From: Poa pratensis
Lineage: Eukaryota > Streptophyta > Magnoliopsida > Poales > Poaceae
Direction of reading: 5' to 3'
Assembly: GCA_947311845.1 (NCBI GenBank)
Contig: CAMZMU010000096.1
Location: 11,196,507-11,260,506, forward strand
Length of the DNA stretch: 64,000 nt
Shown here: one piece after another, positions 1 through 11,250 of the stretch
Numbering within the stretch: the first letter of the stretch is position 1
Layout: each line of letters opens with the position of its first letter
The notes under the pieces: generated by a model
What the model saw: only the letters and a program-made list of their open reading frames with translations
Told to the model about the DNA's origin: nothing
Database searches by the model: none
Position numbers and translations under genes: made by a program

Positions 1-105
1 GCGATACCTTGTCCGTGCGAAAGTCAGCACTGCCACCAAAGTGACGTCACCATCACCGGCCTCCGATTTTTGGCGTGACATCGATCGGGGAAGAAGATGG
101 CCTAT
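1..105 (-). promoter_or_regulatory. Distal promoter of an off-window CBF copy
   Basis: This stretch matches the sequence upstream of the two CBF genes at 7.7 kb and 10.5 kb. Shared words include the ACCTTGTCCG-like start, CAGTCAGCACTGC and CAAAGTGACG (compare about 8625-8695 and 11515-11560), and TTTTTGGCG-GACAT-GAT (compare 11790-11812). In those loci the block lies 160-450 bp upstream of the TATA box of a minus-strand gene. A further minus-strand CBF gene is therefore expected just left of position 1. The block ends where a CACTA element begins at 106. Confidence 0.6.
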
Positions 106-1822
106 CACTACAGGAATCAGCGGCCGCCGGCATAGCCAATATTGCCGTCGGCATAGGGCGGCGTATGGCCGTCGGCGTTTGAGTTCCTCGGCTTAGGCCA
201 CTTTGCCGTCGGTGTATTAAATGCCGTCGACGGCTTTGTCGTCAGCATAGCTCTCCTTACGCCGACGGCATTACCGTCGGCATTTTTTTCCAATTATTTT
301 TAATTTTTTGAATTTTTTTGAAAAAAAATTAAAACTTTTTTTGAACCTTTTTGAACATTATTAATTCTATTTTATTTCTATTTCGAAATTTCCCACTTAG
401 CCTTATACTTAATCTCTAATTACACACTTAATCATATGTCAAAGTGCTTACTTGTTTAAACTTCCCATTCGGTCACTCATACTCAAATTGCTCCAGCCCA
501 AGCACGCTTAACTTTTGAGTTCCTTCCAAATTAGTTTCCAAATGAGAAGTTAGAACTTACTGATATTAGTATCTTATCAATCATATTAGCCCCTGGGTTA
601 TGATGTTACAATTTTTCGTTGTTTAAATTTAAAAAATTATTTGAATAAGTAACAATGATTATGTAAAAGTATATTTTAAATAAATAACAATAAAATGAAT
701 TTTACTTTATTTTTTTATTTTTACATTTAATATGGAATAACTCATATCTTTAAATCCGTAAATTGAATTTTGACAAATAAAATGTCTAAGTCGATTAGAA
801 AAATGAGAGGAATTCAAATATGCCATTCTATCATCTTTTACATCACAGAAACATCGATAGTTTAGAAAAATTTGACCTCTTTCGATGAGTAGTCATGGTG
901 GACATTTTGACCTTTTTTGAAAAGAAAAAAATAATGTGAAACCTCAAAAAAAAGGTATCCTCTAGCATGGAGTCCTTTTATGTGTACTAGTTTCAATGAA
1001 AAATGATAAACTTGATTTTTGATAAATTGTTCAAAAAAAATCTTCACAAAAAGGCTTATCATGTATAAACATCTATAAGTTTAAAGCCAAATGACCAAGT
1101 TATGACCATTCCCAAGGCATAGTTTGGGATAAAGTTCTCATATTCGACAAATAGGTGTATCTTGGTATAGGAAACAATGTTTCCGAAGGGATTTTTCAAA
1201 TTATTTTTATAAATATCATTTTTCTTTTTCTAAGTGGCAAAAATGACTTTTTTGTGAACCAAGTTCAAAATATATGGTGCAAAATGGCACCCATCTAATT
1301 CTCACAAAGAGTAGTCCACATTTGATGGATAATCCCCAAGTATTAGGAATTTTCTTGATTTCTACCTACTTTCGCCTAGTTAAATGAGTTTATGCCGATT
1401 TTCCAAAAGTAATCCAAATTCGAACTACAAGTGTTTGATAGTTAGGTCTGAATTTTTTTTAATCATTTTAAGGTACACAATTAGTGGTTATATCACATAA
1501 ATATCGATAGTTTTAGAAAATTTCACCTCTTTCGATAAATAGTCATGGTGTTCATTTTGAACGTTTATTGAAAAAAATCAAATAAAGTGAAAAAATCTCA
1601 AAAAAAGTATCCTCTCACATGGAGTACTTTTATGTGTACTAGTTTCTATGAAAAATGATAAACTTGATTTTTGACAAATCGTTCAAAAAACATCTTCACA
1701 GAAAAGTCTATCATGTATAAACATATATAAGTTTCAATCCAAATGACCAAGTTATGACCATTCCCACGGCATAGTTTGTGATAAAGTTCTCATATTCGAC
1801 AAATAGGTGTATCTTGGTATAT
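106..1822. mobile_element. CACTA (En/Spm) terminal fragment
   Basis: The sequence starts with CACTACAGGAA, the type of terminus that names CACTA elements, preceded by TAT as a possible 3-bp target duplication. Positions 120-290 hold many direct and inverted copies of GCCGTCGGCAT and GCCGACGGCAT, which is typical of CACTA subterminal arrays. The rest is AT-rich and non-coding. Parts of it (about 1320-1440, and the opening words of the tandem unit at 844) recur in inverted orientation at 58440-58580 inside the right-hand CACTA element. The other end is missing: at 1822 the sequence changes abruptly to a Gypsy gag gene. Confidence 0.7.
844..1820. repeat. 650-bp-spaced tandem duplication in CACTA
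   Basis: A block of about 325 bp at 844-1168 is repeated at 1494-1820 with roughly 85-90% similarity by eye. Both copies begin CACA-AAA-ATCGATAG and end AAATAGGTGTATCTTGGTAT. The second copy ends exactly at the junction with the Gypsy fragment, so this repeat word may have been involved in the breakpoint. Confidence 0.75.
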
Positions 1823-2497
1823 CTAGCCTTCCCCAAGCTTGAGCAATGCTTTCTCCATCACGAGGCCAAAATTAAAAATGTAACTCCTATCTAAATATAA
1901 TTCACAAGGAGGATAAAATTTAGAGTAAAAGAGAGATTCAAGCTGTTTCCAATTCGAAGGTTGTTCATCCAGCGACCTATACCATTCCTTTGCTTTGTCC
2001 TTAAGTGTTAATGGAAATAGTTTCCTCATGACATTTTCTCTTGATAATCCTGCAACCTTAAATAACTCACAAAGTTCTGTAAGTTTCGACAAGTGAGCAC
2101 TTGGATGGATTGATCCATCCCCTGCATACTGATCATTCATAACCCTTTCAACAATTTTCAAAGGTATTTTAAAAGAAATACTTTCAACAGGTGGATTTGG
2201 AATATCACAAACATCATTAGAATTATCACATATTGGAGACAAAGCATTATCAAGGCAAAATAATTCCTCCATAGCTGAGGAGCAAAAAAGATTATTTTCA
2301 TATAAACTAGCTTCCCCAAGCTTAGGCTTTTCTACAGCCTTAGCAATAATGGTGTCCAAAGAATTTATAGTAATAACATTACTACCACTATTATGCAAAC
2401 AAGCCTCCATAGGTTTTTTAATTTTCTCTTCAAAAGCATCATGTCCTAATTCCATATAAAGTTCATAGAGATCTCTAATTTTTTTGTTGTTTTCCAT
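1823..2497 (-). CDS. Gypsy retrotransposon gag, 3'-truncated
   Basis: The 224-residue reading frame starts MENNKKIRDLYELYMELG. Near its end it carries a retrotransposon gag signature: LFPLTLKDKAKEWYRSLDEQ followed by NWKQLESLFYSKFYP. This resembles the Retrotrans_gag domain, in which W..L....W..L...F...F is conserved. It lies 82 bp downstream of a primer-binding site and a 5' LTR in the same orientation, as expected for gag. The zinc knuckle and the pol gene are missing because the frame runs into unrelated CACTA-like sequence at about 1822. It is a relic capsid fragment and is unlikely to function. Confidence 0.8.
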   Translation of the reverse strand: MENNKKIRDLYELYMELGHDAFEEKIKKPMEACLHNSGSNVITINSLDTIIAKAVEKPKLGEASLYENNLFCSSAMEELFCLDNALSPICDNSNDVCDIPNPPVESISFKIPLKIVERVMNDQYAGDGSIHPSAHLSKLTELCELFKVAGLSRENVMRKLFPLTLKDKAKEWYRSLDEQPSNWKQLESLFYSKFYPPCELYLDRSYIFNFGLVMEKALLKLGEG

Positions 2498-2579
2498 TAA
2501 GCCTAACTAGTGAAAATAAAAACAAGAAACAAAAAGAAATAATTGCAGAATCTAAAGGAGATACCTTCCAACGCTTACC

Positions 2580-2597
2580 TCCCCGGCAACGGCGCCA
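2580..2597 (-). other. Gypsy primer-binding site
   Basis: On the minus strand this reads TGGCGCCGTTGCCGGGGA, a primer-binding sequence common in Triticeae Gypsy elements, and it lies 10 nt after the end of the LTR. It marks where a tRNA 3' end primes minus-strand DNA synthesis. Confidence 0.75.
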
Positions 2598-2607
2598 GAA
2601 AATAGCT

Positions 2608-3917
2608 TGATGTCTACTTGTGCTTCTATTCTTGTAGACAGTGTTGGGCCTCCAAGAGCAGAGGTTTGTAGAACAGCAGCAAGTTTCCCTTAAGTGAATC
2701 ACCCAAGGTTTATCGAACTCAGGGAGGTAGAGGTCCAAGATATTCCTCTCAAGCAACCCTGCAATTAAGATACAAGAAGTCTCTTGTGTCCCCAACACAC
2801 CCAATACACTTGTCAGATGTATAGGTGCACTAGTTCGGCGAAGAGATAGTGAAATACAAGTGATAGGGATGATTATAAGTAGTAACTGCAATCTGAAATA
2901 AAGATGGCAGCAAGCAAACATGTAGCAGAACTTGTTGTAAACGGTGTTTCAATGCTTAGAAACAAGGCCTAGGGATCATACTTTCACTAGTGGACACTCT
3001 CAACAATGATCTCATAACTGAATAAGTAAAAGCTACTCTTAAACACTCTATTGTTGGATAACAAACACCATTCATTGTGTAGGGCTGCAAAAGCACACCT
3101 CAAGCCGGAGTAAACAAGCGCCACAACGTCATAAAGGAGTCACACACGGTGCACACACTGTCACCTTTACACCGTGGAGAGTACCGGAGTTCATATTAAA
3201 GTAACCTATAGAGTGCATAATAGATAAAGAGTAACATCTACTTATTCAACTAGATTACAAAGCTCATGATCACATAAAGATCACACCATGGGAGAGAGAG
3301 ATGAACCACATAGCTACCGGTAGAGCCCTCAGCCTCGGGGGAGAACTACTCCGTCCTCATCATGGGAGTCAGCAGCAGCGATGAAGATGGCGGTGGTGTC
3401 GATGGAGATGACTCCGGGGGCAATTCCCCGTCCCGACGGCGTGCCGGAACAGAGATTCTGTCCCCCGAAACTTGTCGTCGGCGCTGCGGAACTCTTCTGG
3501 AAATATGACTTGGTCTTTTAGGGTTTTCGCGTCTGAGGCAATATATAGGCGAAGGGGCGATGTCGGCGGAGGCTCGAGGGGCCCACACCACCTGCTGGCG
3601 CGGCAAGGGGACCCACCGCGCCGAGGTGTGGTTTGGCCACCTCGGCGCCCTCCTTCGTCTCTCCTTCAGACTTCGTGACGGTGCTGGAAAAATAGGGACG
3701 TGGCCTTTTGTTTCGTGCAATTCCGAGAATATTCGCAGAAGTAACTTTCTGAAACCAAAAACAGCAGAAAACAGGGAACTGGCACTGTGGCATCTTGTTA
3801 ATAGGTTAGTCCCAGAAAATGCATAAAAGTGATATGAAGTGTATATAAAACATGTAGCAATTGGTATAATATAAGCATGGAACAGCAGAAATTATGGATA
3901 CGTTGGAGACGTATCAA
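2608..3917 (-). mobile_element. Gypsy 5' LTR
   Basis: Read on the minus strand, the segment begins TGATACGTCTCCAACGTATC at 3917 and ends GTAGACATCA at 2608. It is 1310 bp with the TG...CA ends of an LTR. The primer-binding site and gag follow in the same orientation. A TATA-like CTATATATTG lies near 3538-3550. No second LTR is present because the element is cut off at 1822. Small reading frames in the GC-rich 3350-3800 part have no recognisable domain and are taken as chance. The LTR abuts the left side of the Harbinger element, so it probably inserted into or next to it. Confidence 0.75.
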
Positions 3918-5935
3918 GGCTTCGGGCGGCCCCGGACGGAAGGAAACGCGACGCCACGTCGGCTCCCGACGCGCGGGCCACGCCTGGCAGTGAGACACGG
4001 ACTATGTCTCGTCGTTTTGTCGCCTGATTTTATCCCCGTCATTCATCGTCGCCCCAGTCGCCCCAATTTGCCTCGTCGCCCCAGTCGCCCCCGCCGCCCC
4101 CGCCGCCGGCTCCGCTCCACCCAAACCTGGACGCCGGCGTCGCCGTTTGCTTCCTCTCCTCGACGGCCTTCGGTTCCGGGCACCGGCGATCTCTCCGCCG
4201 CTGTATTCGATACAAACAACCGTCCCCGGCGGTTTCTCCGCGACCCGCCTGCCTGCAAGGTTTCTCCGCGACCCGCCTGCCTGATTTTATCCCCGTCTTT
4301 CATCGTCGCCCCAATAGCCGGCGACCGGTCGTTGATCAGTGGCCACGTTGTAATGCAGATGGATAGCGACGACGAGATGATGGCCGCGATGCTGTTGGAA
4401 GAAGAAGACGCCATCGCCGCGGAGGAAGATGAGAATATAGCAATTCTCAGTTGTCTTCTCCGACTTCAAGCCGACGAGGAAGCCAATGCCGCCCCAAAAC
4501 GGGGAGGCTCGTCGTTCGGAAGGAAGAAGAGCAAGCCGAGGCAGAGAATGGAAAGCCATTGCATGTTAGTCTCGGACTACTTTGCCGAAATTCCTGTCGC
4601 CACCGCCAAGGATTTCCGTCGACGCTTTCGGATGAACCGTGGATTGTTCAACCAGATCATGCAAGCTGTGAGGGCGTATGATCCATGGTTCAAGTTGAAG
4701 AAGGACGCGGTGGGAACTGTTGGTTTCTCGTCAATCCAGAAGTGCACTGCAGCCATGAGAATGCTTGCATATGGAGCACCTGCTGATTCTGTAGATGACT
4801 ACCTACGGATGTCAGAGTCCACAATCATCAAGTCGATGTACATGTTCTGCAGGGCGGTGATTGGTGTCTTTGGCCCAAACTATTTGAGAGGACCAAATGA
4901 AGAAGAAACAGCTCGGATCCTGGAACAGAATGCAGCTAGAGGATTTCCTGAGATGCTTGGAAGCATAGACTGCATGCATTGGAGCTGGAAGAACTGTCCA
5001 TTTGGTTGGCAAGGATTGTACAAAGGAGGCCACAAAGGATATTGCAGTGTGGTTCTTGAAGCTGTGGCCGATCATGAACTATGGATTTTGCACGCATTCT
5101 TCGGCATGGCAGGATCACAGAACGACATCAATGTGTTGCAGCGCTCTCCTGTGTTCGCGAAGCTAGTTGAAGGCCATGCCCCACCTGTCAACTATGTGGT
5201 CAATGGCCACGAGTACAACAAAGGGTACTACCTAGCCGATGGCATCTATCCAAAGTGGGCAACATTTGTGAATAGCGTCCCCAACCCTCACGGGAACAAA
5301 GCTTGTCATTTTGCCGCTGAACAAGAGAGCGCCAGGAAGGATGTCGAGCGGGCATTTGGAGTGCTGCAGCAAAGGTTTGCTATCGTTCGGTATCCTGCTC
5401 TGACATGGTCGAATGAGCAAATGTGGGAGGTGATGAATTGTTGTGTCATCCTGCACAACATGATCATCGAGAGTGAGCGCTATAATCCAGTGCATGATCA
5501 TATGCCATATGACTTTGAGGGTCCTCATGCACAGGTTGATCACAACGTGCCGGCAGATTTAGCAGATTATATCTCAATGCATTTGGAAATTCGTGATGAA
5601 AATACTCATAATGCACTCCAAACTGATCTAGCGGAGCATTTGTGGGCACGCCGGGCATGGCAGCGGCAGAGGAGGAAGAGGAAGACGTTTGAACTTTATT
5701 TTATATATTTGAACTATTAAATATTGTATTTGAACTATTACATATTTATGTATGTTTGATTTTTCCTTTCACAAGATATTAAAATTCATGTAAAAAAACC
5801 TTTTGAGGCGCCCCTTTGGGCGCCGCGAGTGGGGAACGCGGGCGCCCAAATGACGCACCTTGTCCGGACAGCGCCCAAATGGCACGTCCGGACGGCCTTT
5901 GGACACCCATTTGGGCGCCGCGACTGGAGATGCTC
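3918..5935 (+). mobile_element. PIF/Harbinger DNA transposon, left end lost
   Basis: The right end reads GGCGCCGCGACTGGAGATGCTC followed by TTA (5936-5938). This fits PIF/Harbinger ends (TIR starting GAGCATCTCCAGTCGCGG, target duplication TTA/TAA). The subterminal region 5800-5930 repeats GCGCCCAAATG-type words. The matching left TIR is absent: the Gypsy LTR starts immediately left of 3918, so the left end was displaced or deleted. The second Harbinger gene (Myb/SANT protein) is also not in the window, so mobility would require help from another copy. Confidence 0.75.
4353..5720 (+). CDS. PIF/Harbinger transposase (HARBI1-like nuclease)
   Basis: The reading frame is open from 3894, but the likely start is the ATG at 4353 ([20 protein letters not shown]), giving about 455 residues. 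The acidic leader is typical of this family. Then come the helix-rich HARBI1 N-part ([19 protein letters not shown]) and the DDE nuclease: first Asp in [10 protein letters not shown], second Asp in [10 protein letters not shown], and Glu in [17 protein letters not shown] lysine/arginine-rich tail lies near the end. The frame has no internal stop, so the transposase itself may be intact, whereas its element lacks a left end. Such enzymes cut and join TIR ends at TTA/TAA targets and normally need the partner Myb-like protein. The 3894-4352 extension is GC-rich and probably 5' leader. Confidence 0.85.
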   Translation: MQMDSDDEMMAAMLLEEEDAIAAEEDENIAILSCLLRLQADEEANAAPKRGGSSFGRKKSKPRQRMESHCMLVSDYFAEIPVATAKDFRRRFRMNRGLFNQIMQAVRAYDPWFKLKKDAVGTVGFSSIQKCTAAMRMLAYGAPADSVDDYLRMSESTIIKSMYMFCRAVIGVFGPNYLRGPNEEETARILEQNAARGFPEMLGSIDCMHWSWKNCPFGWQGLYKGGHKGYCSVVLEAVADHELWILHAFFGMAGSQNDINVLQRSPVFAKLVEGHAPPVNYVVNGHEYNKGYYLADGIYPKWATFVNSVPNPHGNKACHFAAEQESARKDVERAFGVLQQRFAIVRYPALTWSNEQMWEVMNCCVILHNMIIESERYNPVHDHMPYDFEGPHAQVDHNVPADLADYISMHLEIRDENTHNALQTDLAEHLWARRAWQRQRRKRKTFELYFIYLNY

Positions 5936-5938
5936 TTA

Positions 5939-6262
5939 ATCGACTGAAAATGTCGACGGATCGAAATTCTAGCTTTTACATACTAAACTGCTCCACTAGC
6001 ACTACGTATCTAATAAAATTGATTGATGGACACATCACGTGTAGGCATCTTGTCCTCTTGGCCATGCGATTCAGCAAGGAGGCAGTACGGAAGACTGCTC
6101 TTGGACAGGAAACCGGGAAGAGACCAATGGTATCGGTAGCTTCAACCTGCTGACATGGATGGGTTCTTCTTGGCCACATCTTCTGGACTAGCGTTTGCTT
6201 GGACCACCTCTGTCTGTGTACACAGCTTAATCAATTTGTTCTTGCTCGTCTGGTTACCAGTT
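5939..6262. repeat. CBF-cluster flanking module, copy 1
   Basis: The sequence matches 13146-13490 closely (CTGCTCCACTAGCACTACGTAT, ACACATCACGTGTA, CATCTTGTCCTC-TGGCCAT, GACTGCTCTTGGACAGGAAACCGGG) and, less well, 16200-16690 and 19386-19815. The two copies at 13.2 and 16.4 kb lie just downstream of CBF genes. This copy is joined at about 6262 to a different module, so it marks a recombination joint. No gene is seen in it. Confidence 0.75.
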
Positions 6263-6264
6263 AC

Positions 6265-6560
6265 TAGTCAGCGACCTATTTGTGGAAATATCGGAGAGTG
6301 GTCAGTGACAAATTTTTCTACCAGACAATAGTTGTGCCTGTTGGTTTGTCTTCTTTTGCGACCATTTTTTATATCTTATTCCGTAAATTATTCTGTGTCT
6401 TTTTATTCTTTCTCGAAACAGTCTTTTTATTCTTTGGATGCCAAAAAGAGTGATTGCAGGAATAGAAATTGGAAGCTTTCCCGGAAGATGGAAACGCTAT
6501 CCCAAATTTGTCCTCGCTAGCTATCTACTTTTAGCACTGAATCTTCGAGTGCGGCGTTTT
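6265..6560. repeat. CBF upstream module, copy 1
   Basis: Words such as CGGAGAGTGGTCAG, TGGAAGCTTTCCCGGAAGATGGAAAC, ATTTGTCCTC-CTAGCT and TTTAGCACTGAATCT recur upstream of the CBF genes at 8955-9120 and 11964-12210. The block therefore belongs to an ancestral CBF duplication unit. It probably served the CBF copy off the left edge and is now separated from it by the transposon nest. Confidence 0.65.
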
Positions 6561-7400
6561 GGGGCCGAGTTCCATGGAGCTCATTTTATGAAAAAATAAG
6601 AGTCAGCATTTAAAATTTTCAAAATAAATTGGATTTTTTTCCTAAGTAATATTGAACTCCACCGGTAGCCAAAATTCGTCATATTTTAGGCTAGGCAAAA
6701 GATGACAAATGGATTCGATTGCTCTATGTTGATCGGCGAAGATAATCTGGCTAAGAAAGAAAATGCGGCGGGGGAGGATATATAGACAAAATGGGTGGGT
6801 TCTGCTAGAGATGCTCTTAGAACTGAGATTCCTCGGCTGTGTGCCATGAAAATGTGTTCAAAAGGAAGGTGATACTGGAAAATGACAAGAAAATTGTGGT
6901 AGTGTAAATGAAGCCCGTTTGTTTTTTCAAAATAAAAAATCAAAGTTGCCAATTAAGTTGCAAAAATTCAAAAGAAATTCTAGGTGTAGATAATGTAAAA
7001 TTATACTAGTGTGCAAAATCTCAATGCAAAATCCTTATTAATCTAGGCGACACAAAAATGAAACATCTGACCAAATTTCAAAATTTTAAAAGTGTGTAAT
7101 GTTCACCAGATCCACCCATTTACCATTCTTTCCCATAATAAATTACAATGAATATTTCATATTTTTTTCCACAGTTGTAGATCATACCATTATTTATACT
7201 TATGAGTTTTCCAGAATTTTTTGAAACTCTAAATATAGGTTGTGAACTTGTCAAAACGCCGCACTTTTTTCCATACTAAAATATAATGAATTTCCGATTT
7301 TTTTTCTTGCACACTTGTAGATCACACATTATTTATACTTATAATTTTTCCAGAACTTTTGGAACTCTAGATACAGATTTTGAACTTTCAAAATGCCGCA
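6561..7400. other. AT-rich intergenic stretch
   Basis: I see no supported gene here. Two similar passages, ending TTATTTATACTTATGAGTTTTCCAGAATTTTTTGAAACTCTA (about 7190-7232) and a variant at 7330-7372, form a short imperfect tandem repeat. Such AT-rich words occur in old transposon remnants. Confidence 0.5.
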
Positions 7401-7703
7401 CTTTCTTTCGGGGTCTCCTATCGAACAAATTCAATCGTGAATTCTCATAAAACATACTTATTATTTTCTGGTGATGTAGTGCACAATAGACACCCGAGTT
7501 TACTAGTCATAATAATTGAAGTGGTATTAAGCAATTGCGCGCTTCCTAAGTATAGAAACCAGATTTTCGTCCATATGCATATTGGGGGCAGAAATGGACC
7601 CCGCGTTGCCTACTCTTTTTTCTTCCTATATTCGGAAGGCGACTATGTACGTTTAGTCCTGAAGTTCTGTAGTCCTAATGTACAAATACATTACAGTGCT
7701 TGA

Positions 7704-8348
7704 TTACTCGAACAGGTAGCCCCACAGAGGTGTCTCCACCACGCCGCTGTCCTCACGCCACGCTCCGGCGTTCGGGGGCTCCACGAGCATGCCCTGTGCT
7801 AAGCTCTCGTAGTACGGCCCGGCGACCATGCCGCCGAACCATTGTTCTTCGTCGAGCTCCAGCAGGTCACTGGACGACATGTAGAACAGAGCGGTCGGCG
7901 CCGGCAAGTCACCGACGTCCTCGTCGGCGGCCGCGACCGGGCAGAGCTGGAACGCCACGACGGCGAGAGCGACGGCGGCCTTGATCTCCTGGGCGCTGCC
8001 GAAGCCAAACGACCCGGCGGCGAGCACGGGCAGCATCCGCCAGGCGGAGTCGGCGAAGTTGAGGCATGCATCACGTCCAGAGAGCGCGAGCGCGGCGGCG
8101 TCGTGCGCGCGCGCGGCCATTTCGGCGGTGGCGAAGGTGCCGAGCCAGAGCCTGGCGCCCTTGGTTCCGTGGACGCGCATCTCGCACACCCACTGGCCGA
8201 CCCGGCCCCGGCGCCGCACGCCGCGGTACACCGGGTGGCGCGTCTCGTGGAACTTTGTCCGCCCCGCGGGCCGCTTAGGCGGCTCCGAGCCCACCGTCCT
8301 GTGGAGACCCTGCTGCTCCTGGCCGGACGTGGAGGCGGCGGCGTCCAT
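7704..8348 (-). CDS. CBF: CBF/DREB1 transcription factor A
   Basis: This intronless gene encodes about 214 residues starting at the ATG at 8348 (MDAAASTSG); the longer open frame to 8489 is 5' leader that includes the TATA box. An AP2/ERF DNA-binding domain spans about residues 40-97 (VYRGVRRRG...WLGTF...ACLNFADS). It is flanked by the CBF signatures [16 protein letters not shown] before it and DSAWRMLP after it. The C-terminal half is acidic and ends [12 protein letters not shown], like activation regions of Triticeae CBFs. CBFs bind CRT/DRE (CCGAC) elements and switch on cold and dehydration genes. HETRHP and GRVGQWVCE suggest the Triticeae group IV clade; the exact number is not assigned. 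It is a close paralogue of the gene at 10467-11123 and shares 5' and 3' flanks with it. No break is seen. Confidence 0.93.
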   Translation of the reverse strand: MDAAASTSGQEQQGLHRTVGSEPPKRPAGRTKFHETRHPVYRGVRRRGRVGQWVCEMRVHGTKGARLWLGTFATAEMAARAHDAAALALSGRDACLNFADSAWRMLPVLAAGSFGFGSAQEIKAAVALAVVAFQLCPVAAADEDVGDLPAPTALFYMSSSDLLELDEEQWFGGMVAGPYYESLAQGMLVEPPNAGAWREDSGVVETPLWGYLFE

Positions 8349-8700
8349 GTCGAGTCGAGAGGCTGTGTGGAGATGCTTGCTGTGTGTGTGTTTGGTTGTG
8401 TTGCTGACTTGCTGTGTGTTGAGCGGCGGTGGTCGGTGGAGCTTGGGTGAGAAGAAGAGAACTGCGGCGGGGGAAGAATATATAGGCAAGCAAGCGGCAG
8501 CGGTTTCCCGGCACGTCGCTCGAGCGGTAATGGAATTGGGTGGGGCCCGTGAACACCCACGCGTCGTAACGTGGCAGCGTCATGGCGTCCGTTCAATTGT
8601 TTAGCAATGCCACTCGCCGGCCACAAGCAATACCTGTCCGAACGACAGTCAGCACTGCTACTGAAAATATCTAAACCAAAGTGACGCACCGCTTACCATT
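8349..8700 (-). promoter_or_regulatory. Promoter of CBF A
   Basis: A TATATA box lies at 8479-8484, about 131 bp upstream of the ATG. A CACGCGTCG motif (CGCG-box type, a known binding site of CAMTA calmodulin-binding activators) lies at 8558-8566. The segment from about 8620 to 8695 is conserved with 11515-11600 and with the window's left edge. Confidence 0.55.
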
Positions 8701-8954
8701 GCTTCCAAAAACAGGGAAGAAGAAAATTTTCTTGTCCGATGCAAAAAGACAAAAAAATGTCTCGTACAAATCATTTTGGAGCGTCCGTATTTGTCTTTTT
8801 TACACAGCCCACGAAAACTATCTTTTCTTCAGGAAACTTTTTGTGCTAACAAAACATGTCTTGAAGTATGTCCGAAAAATATATTTTGAAATTTTTAACA
8901 TTCAAAAAATTGTTTTTTGAGCAGTGGGTACATCTGCACCCATGATCTGATATG

Positions 8955-9120
8955 GATTTCCGATTCTTTGTCTTTTTTTTTCTTTGGTTGCTTAACAAAG
9001 TGATTCCCCGAAATAGATAATGGAAGCTTTCCTAGAAGATGGAAACTGTATCCGGAATTTGTCCTAGCTAGCTGCCTACTTTGTTTTCTTAATTTAGCAC
9101 TGAATCTGGAGTGAGGATTT
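8955..9120. repeat. CBF upstream module, copy 2
   Basis: This passage (GATAATGGAAGCTTTCCTAG, AAGATGGAAACTG, AATTTGTCCTAGCTAGCTGCCTAC, TTTAGCACTGAATCTGGAGTG) corresponds to 6440-6560 and 12080-12210. Its position about 500 bp above the CBF A TATA box equals that of copy 3 above CBF B once inserts are discounted. Confidence 0.65.
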
Positions 9121-10200
9121 ATGGCACCCGGGATGCAGTGAGCTATTTTTTTAAAGATAGTTTGAAGTTTTAAAAAAGATTCAACAAATGCCCGTGAATC
9201 TGTATACATATTCTGTATACTTTTGCAAAGTTTCGTTAAAAAGGGCGTCCTATTTTAGGCTACAATAAAAAAATGTCGTATAAAAGCTCTTCTTCTTGCC
9301 CAAATTTTTCTTTTTTATGTAGACCAAAATACAGCGTATTTTTATACGGAACTTGTGGCCTGAGTACTCTATGTGTATATATGGCCGTATATTTTTATTT
9401 ATTTTCATATATAAAGAAATACTATTTTGTATTTTTTTTAAGCTCTTCCAACTAACACTTTTTGACTCAAAATCTCCGTACCCTGTTTTCTAGCACAGTC
9501 TTGCCCTGAGGCTGCCGAACAACGCGCCGGGACGGGTGGAAACCATCCAGGTTCAGTATGACTCGTTTGTTCTTCTTTCCCCTCGGCTTGGGAACAGTGA
9601 AAAGGCTAGAGACATCAGCATCGCGTAAGAAAACATTTTTCTTTGTTTATTTTGACGAATCAAAATTCTAAAAAATTATGTGCTTTTTCGTGGAGAAGAT
9701 TTTGGCAATCTCTGGGCAGTATATTGAATAAGAAAACAGTTAGAATTTCGCTATTGCTTTGTACATTTAATAAAGGATTTTTAATCTGGAAAAAGATACG
9801 AAGCGCACCATCAACTGTTCGTCAAGAATCACCTTTTTTTTGAAACACACAGTGCAAACGCAGACGTATGTGAGCACACACTCACCCTATAAATGCACAA
9901 ACGCACTCCTTGCCCGGTGGGCCGAGTCTTGAGATTGGCGAAGTCACCACGGGCGTCTCGCTGTCCACGGGAACGTCGCCTCCTATTAAAAATATTCCGG
10001 CTAAATGAGAAACACCTGTGTCAAATCTAAGTTTTAAACTATGATATACTGAGGGTAAAACCACATTTCTAACCATCCTATCAGGAGCATCCAGCAGAGG
10101 CAGGTTCTCTATCAAGAATCACCCCCGAAAACTGTTTGTATCCATTTGCAAGCATCAAAGAGCATTGTTTGTACAAACTGTCAACCAACAGTGACGGTCC
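9121..10200. other. Intergenic stretch between CBF A and B
   Basis: No gene is supported. A short piece at about 9636-9665 (TTTGTTTATTTTGACGAATCAAAATTCTAA) resembles the start of the CBF flanking module at 13217-13250. The passage 9840-10110 (GTGAGCACACACTCACCCTATAAATGCAC and following) looks like a dispersed repeat of unknown class. From about 10205 on, the sequence is the 3' flank shared by CBF A (7440-7600) and CBF B. Confidence 0.4.
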
Positions 10201-10466
10201 TTGTCGTTTTCCTGTCATAAAAAATATTATTCCGGTTCATCAGTGCACGATAGGCACCCTAGTCCACTAGCTATAATAGTTGAAACAAGATCATACTCCG
10301 TATTAAGCAATTGCGTCCTTCCCAAATATATAAACCAGATCTTCACAATGAACGACGAACCCATTCATACTGGGGAAAAAATGAACCCCGGCTGCTTACT
10401 CTATTTCTTCTTCCCTGTGTTTGGAAGAAGTAGGCTATGTACAAATAAAAACTGTACAGTCTAAGA

Positions 10467-11123
10467 TTACTCGAACAGGTCTCTCCATAGCGGTGTCTCC
10501 ACCACGCCGCCGTCCTCGCGCCACGCTCCGGCGTCCGGCGGCTCGACGAGCATGCCCTGCGCAAGGCTCTCATAGTACGGCCCGGCGACCATGCCGCCGA
10601 ACCATTGCTCGTCGTTGAGCTCCAAAAGGTCGCTGGACGACATGCGGAACAGAGCGCTCGGCGTCGGCGAGCCCTGGACGTCCTCCTCGGCCGCGGCTAG
10701 GGACGACGCGACCGGGCAGAGCTGGAACGCCACGACGGCGACTGCGACTGCGTCCTTGATCTCCCGCGCGCTGCCGAAGCCAAACGACCCGGCGGCGAGC
10801 ACAGGGAGCATCCGCCAGGCGGAGTCGGCGAAGTTGAGGCAGGCGTCGCGGCCGGAGAGGGCGAGCGCGGCGGCGTCGTGCGCGCGGGCAGCCATCTCGG
10901 CGGTGGCGAAGGTACCGAGCCAGAGCCTGGCGCCCTTGATCCCGTGGACGCGCATCTCGCACACCCACTGGCCGACGCGTCCCCGGCGCCGCACGCCGCG
11001 GTACACCGGGTGGCGCGTCTCGTGGAACTTGGTCCGCCCCGCGGGGCGCTTCGGCGGCTCCGAGCCGACGGTCCTGTGGCGTCCCTGCTGCTCCTGGCCG
11101 GACGTGGAGGCGGTGGCGTCCAT
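10467..11123 (-). CDS. CBF: CBF/DREB1 transcription factor B
   Basis: This intronless gene of 218 residues starts [20 protein letters not shown] at 11123. The AP2 domain and both signatures are nearly the same as in CBF A ([16 protein letters not shown] before, [19 protein letters not shown] after). The C-terminus ends [12 protein letters not shown]. Differences from A include a five-residue longer acidic linker (SSLAA...[14 protein letters not shown]). It is a tandem duplicate of A, with a spacing of about 2.8 kb that includes flanks on both sides. It should bind CRT/DRE sites in cold-induced promoters. No frameshift is visible. Its promoter carries a MITE between two TATA copies, so its expression may differ from that of A. 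Confidence 0.93.
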   Translation of the reverse strand: MDATASTSGQEQQGRHRTVGSEPPKRPAGRTKFHETRHPVYRGVRRRGRVGQWVCEMRVHGIKGARLWLGTFATAEMAARAHDAAALALSGRDACLNFADSAWRMLPVLAAGSFGFGSAREIKDAVAVAVVAFQLCPVASSLAAAEEDVQGSPTPSALFRMSSSDLLELNDEQWFGGMVAGPYYESLAQGMLVEPPDAGAWREDGGVVETPLWRDLFE

Positions 11124-11250
11124 CTCGAGCTAATAAGCTGTGAACGAAGGTGCTAGCTTGCTGTGTGTTGGGTTGCGTTGCTGTGTGTTGAGCATGAGCG
11201 GCGGTGAGCTTGGGTGAGGAGAAGAAGACTGCGGCGGGGGAGGATATATA
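11124..11250 (-). promoter_or_regulatory. Core promoter of CBF B
   Basis: A TATATA box at 11245-11250, about 122 bp from the ATG, matches the spacing in CBF A. Immediately distal to it a MITE begins, so everything farther upstream has been moved by about 119 bp. Confidence 0.6.

Noticed and set aside
3346..3826. Several overlapping frames in the Gypsy LTR
   Set aside because: No domain, no consistent strand, and all lie in a GC-rich part of an LTR.
7799..8689. Long reading frames overlapping CBF A on both strands (296, 207 and 202 codons)
   Set aside because: They are out-of-frame shadows of the very GC-rich AP2 gene; the same happens at the other three CBF genes.
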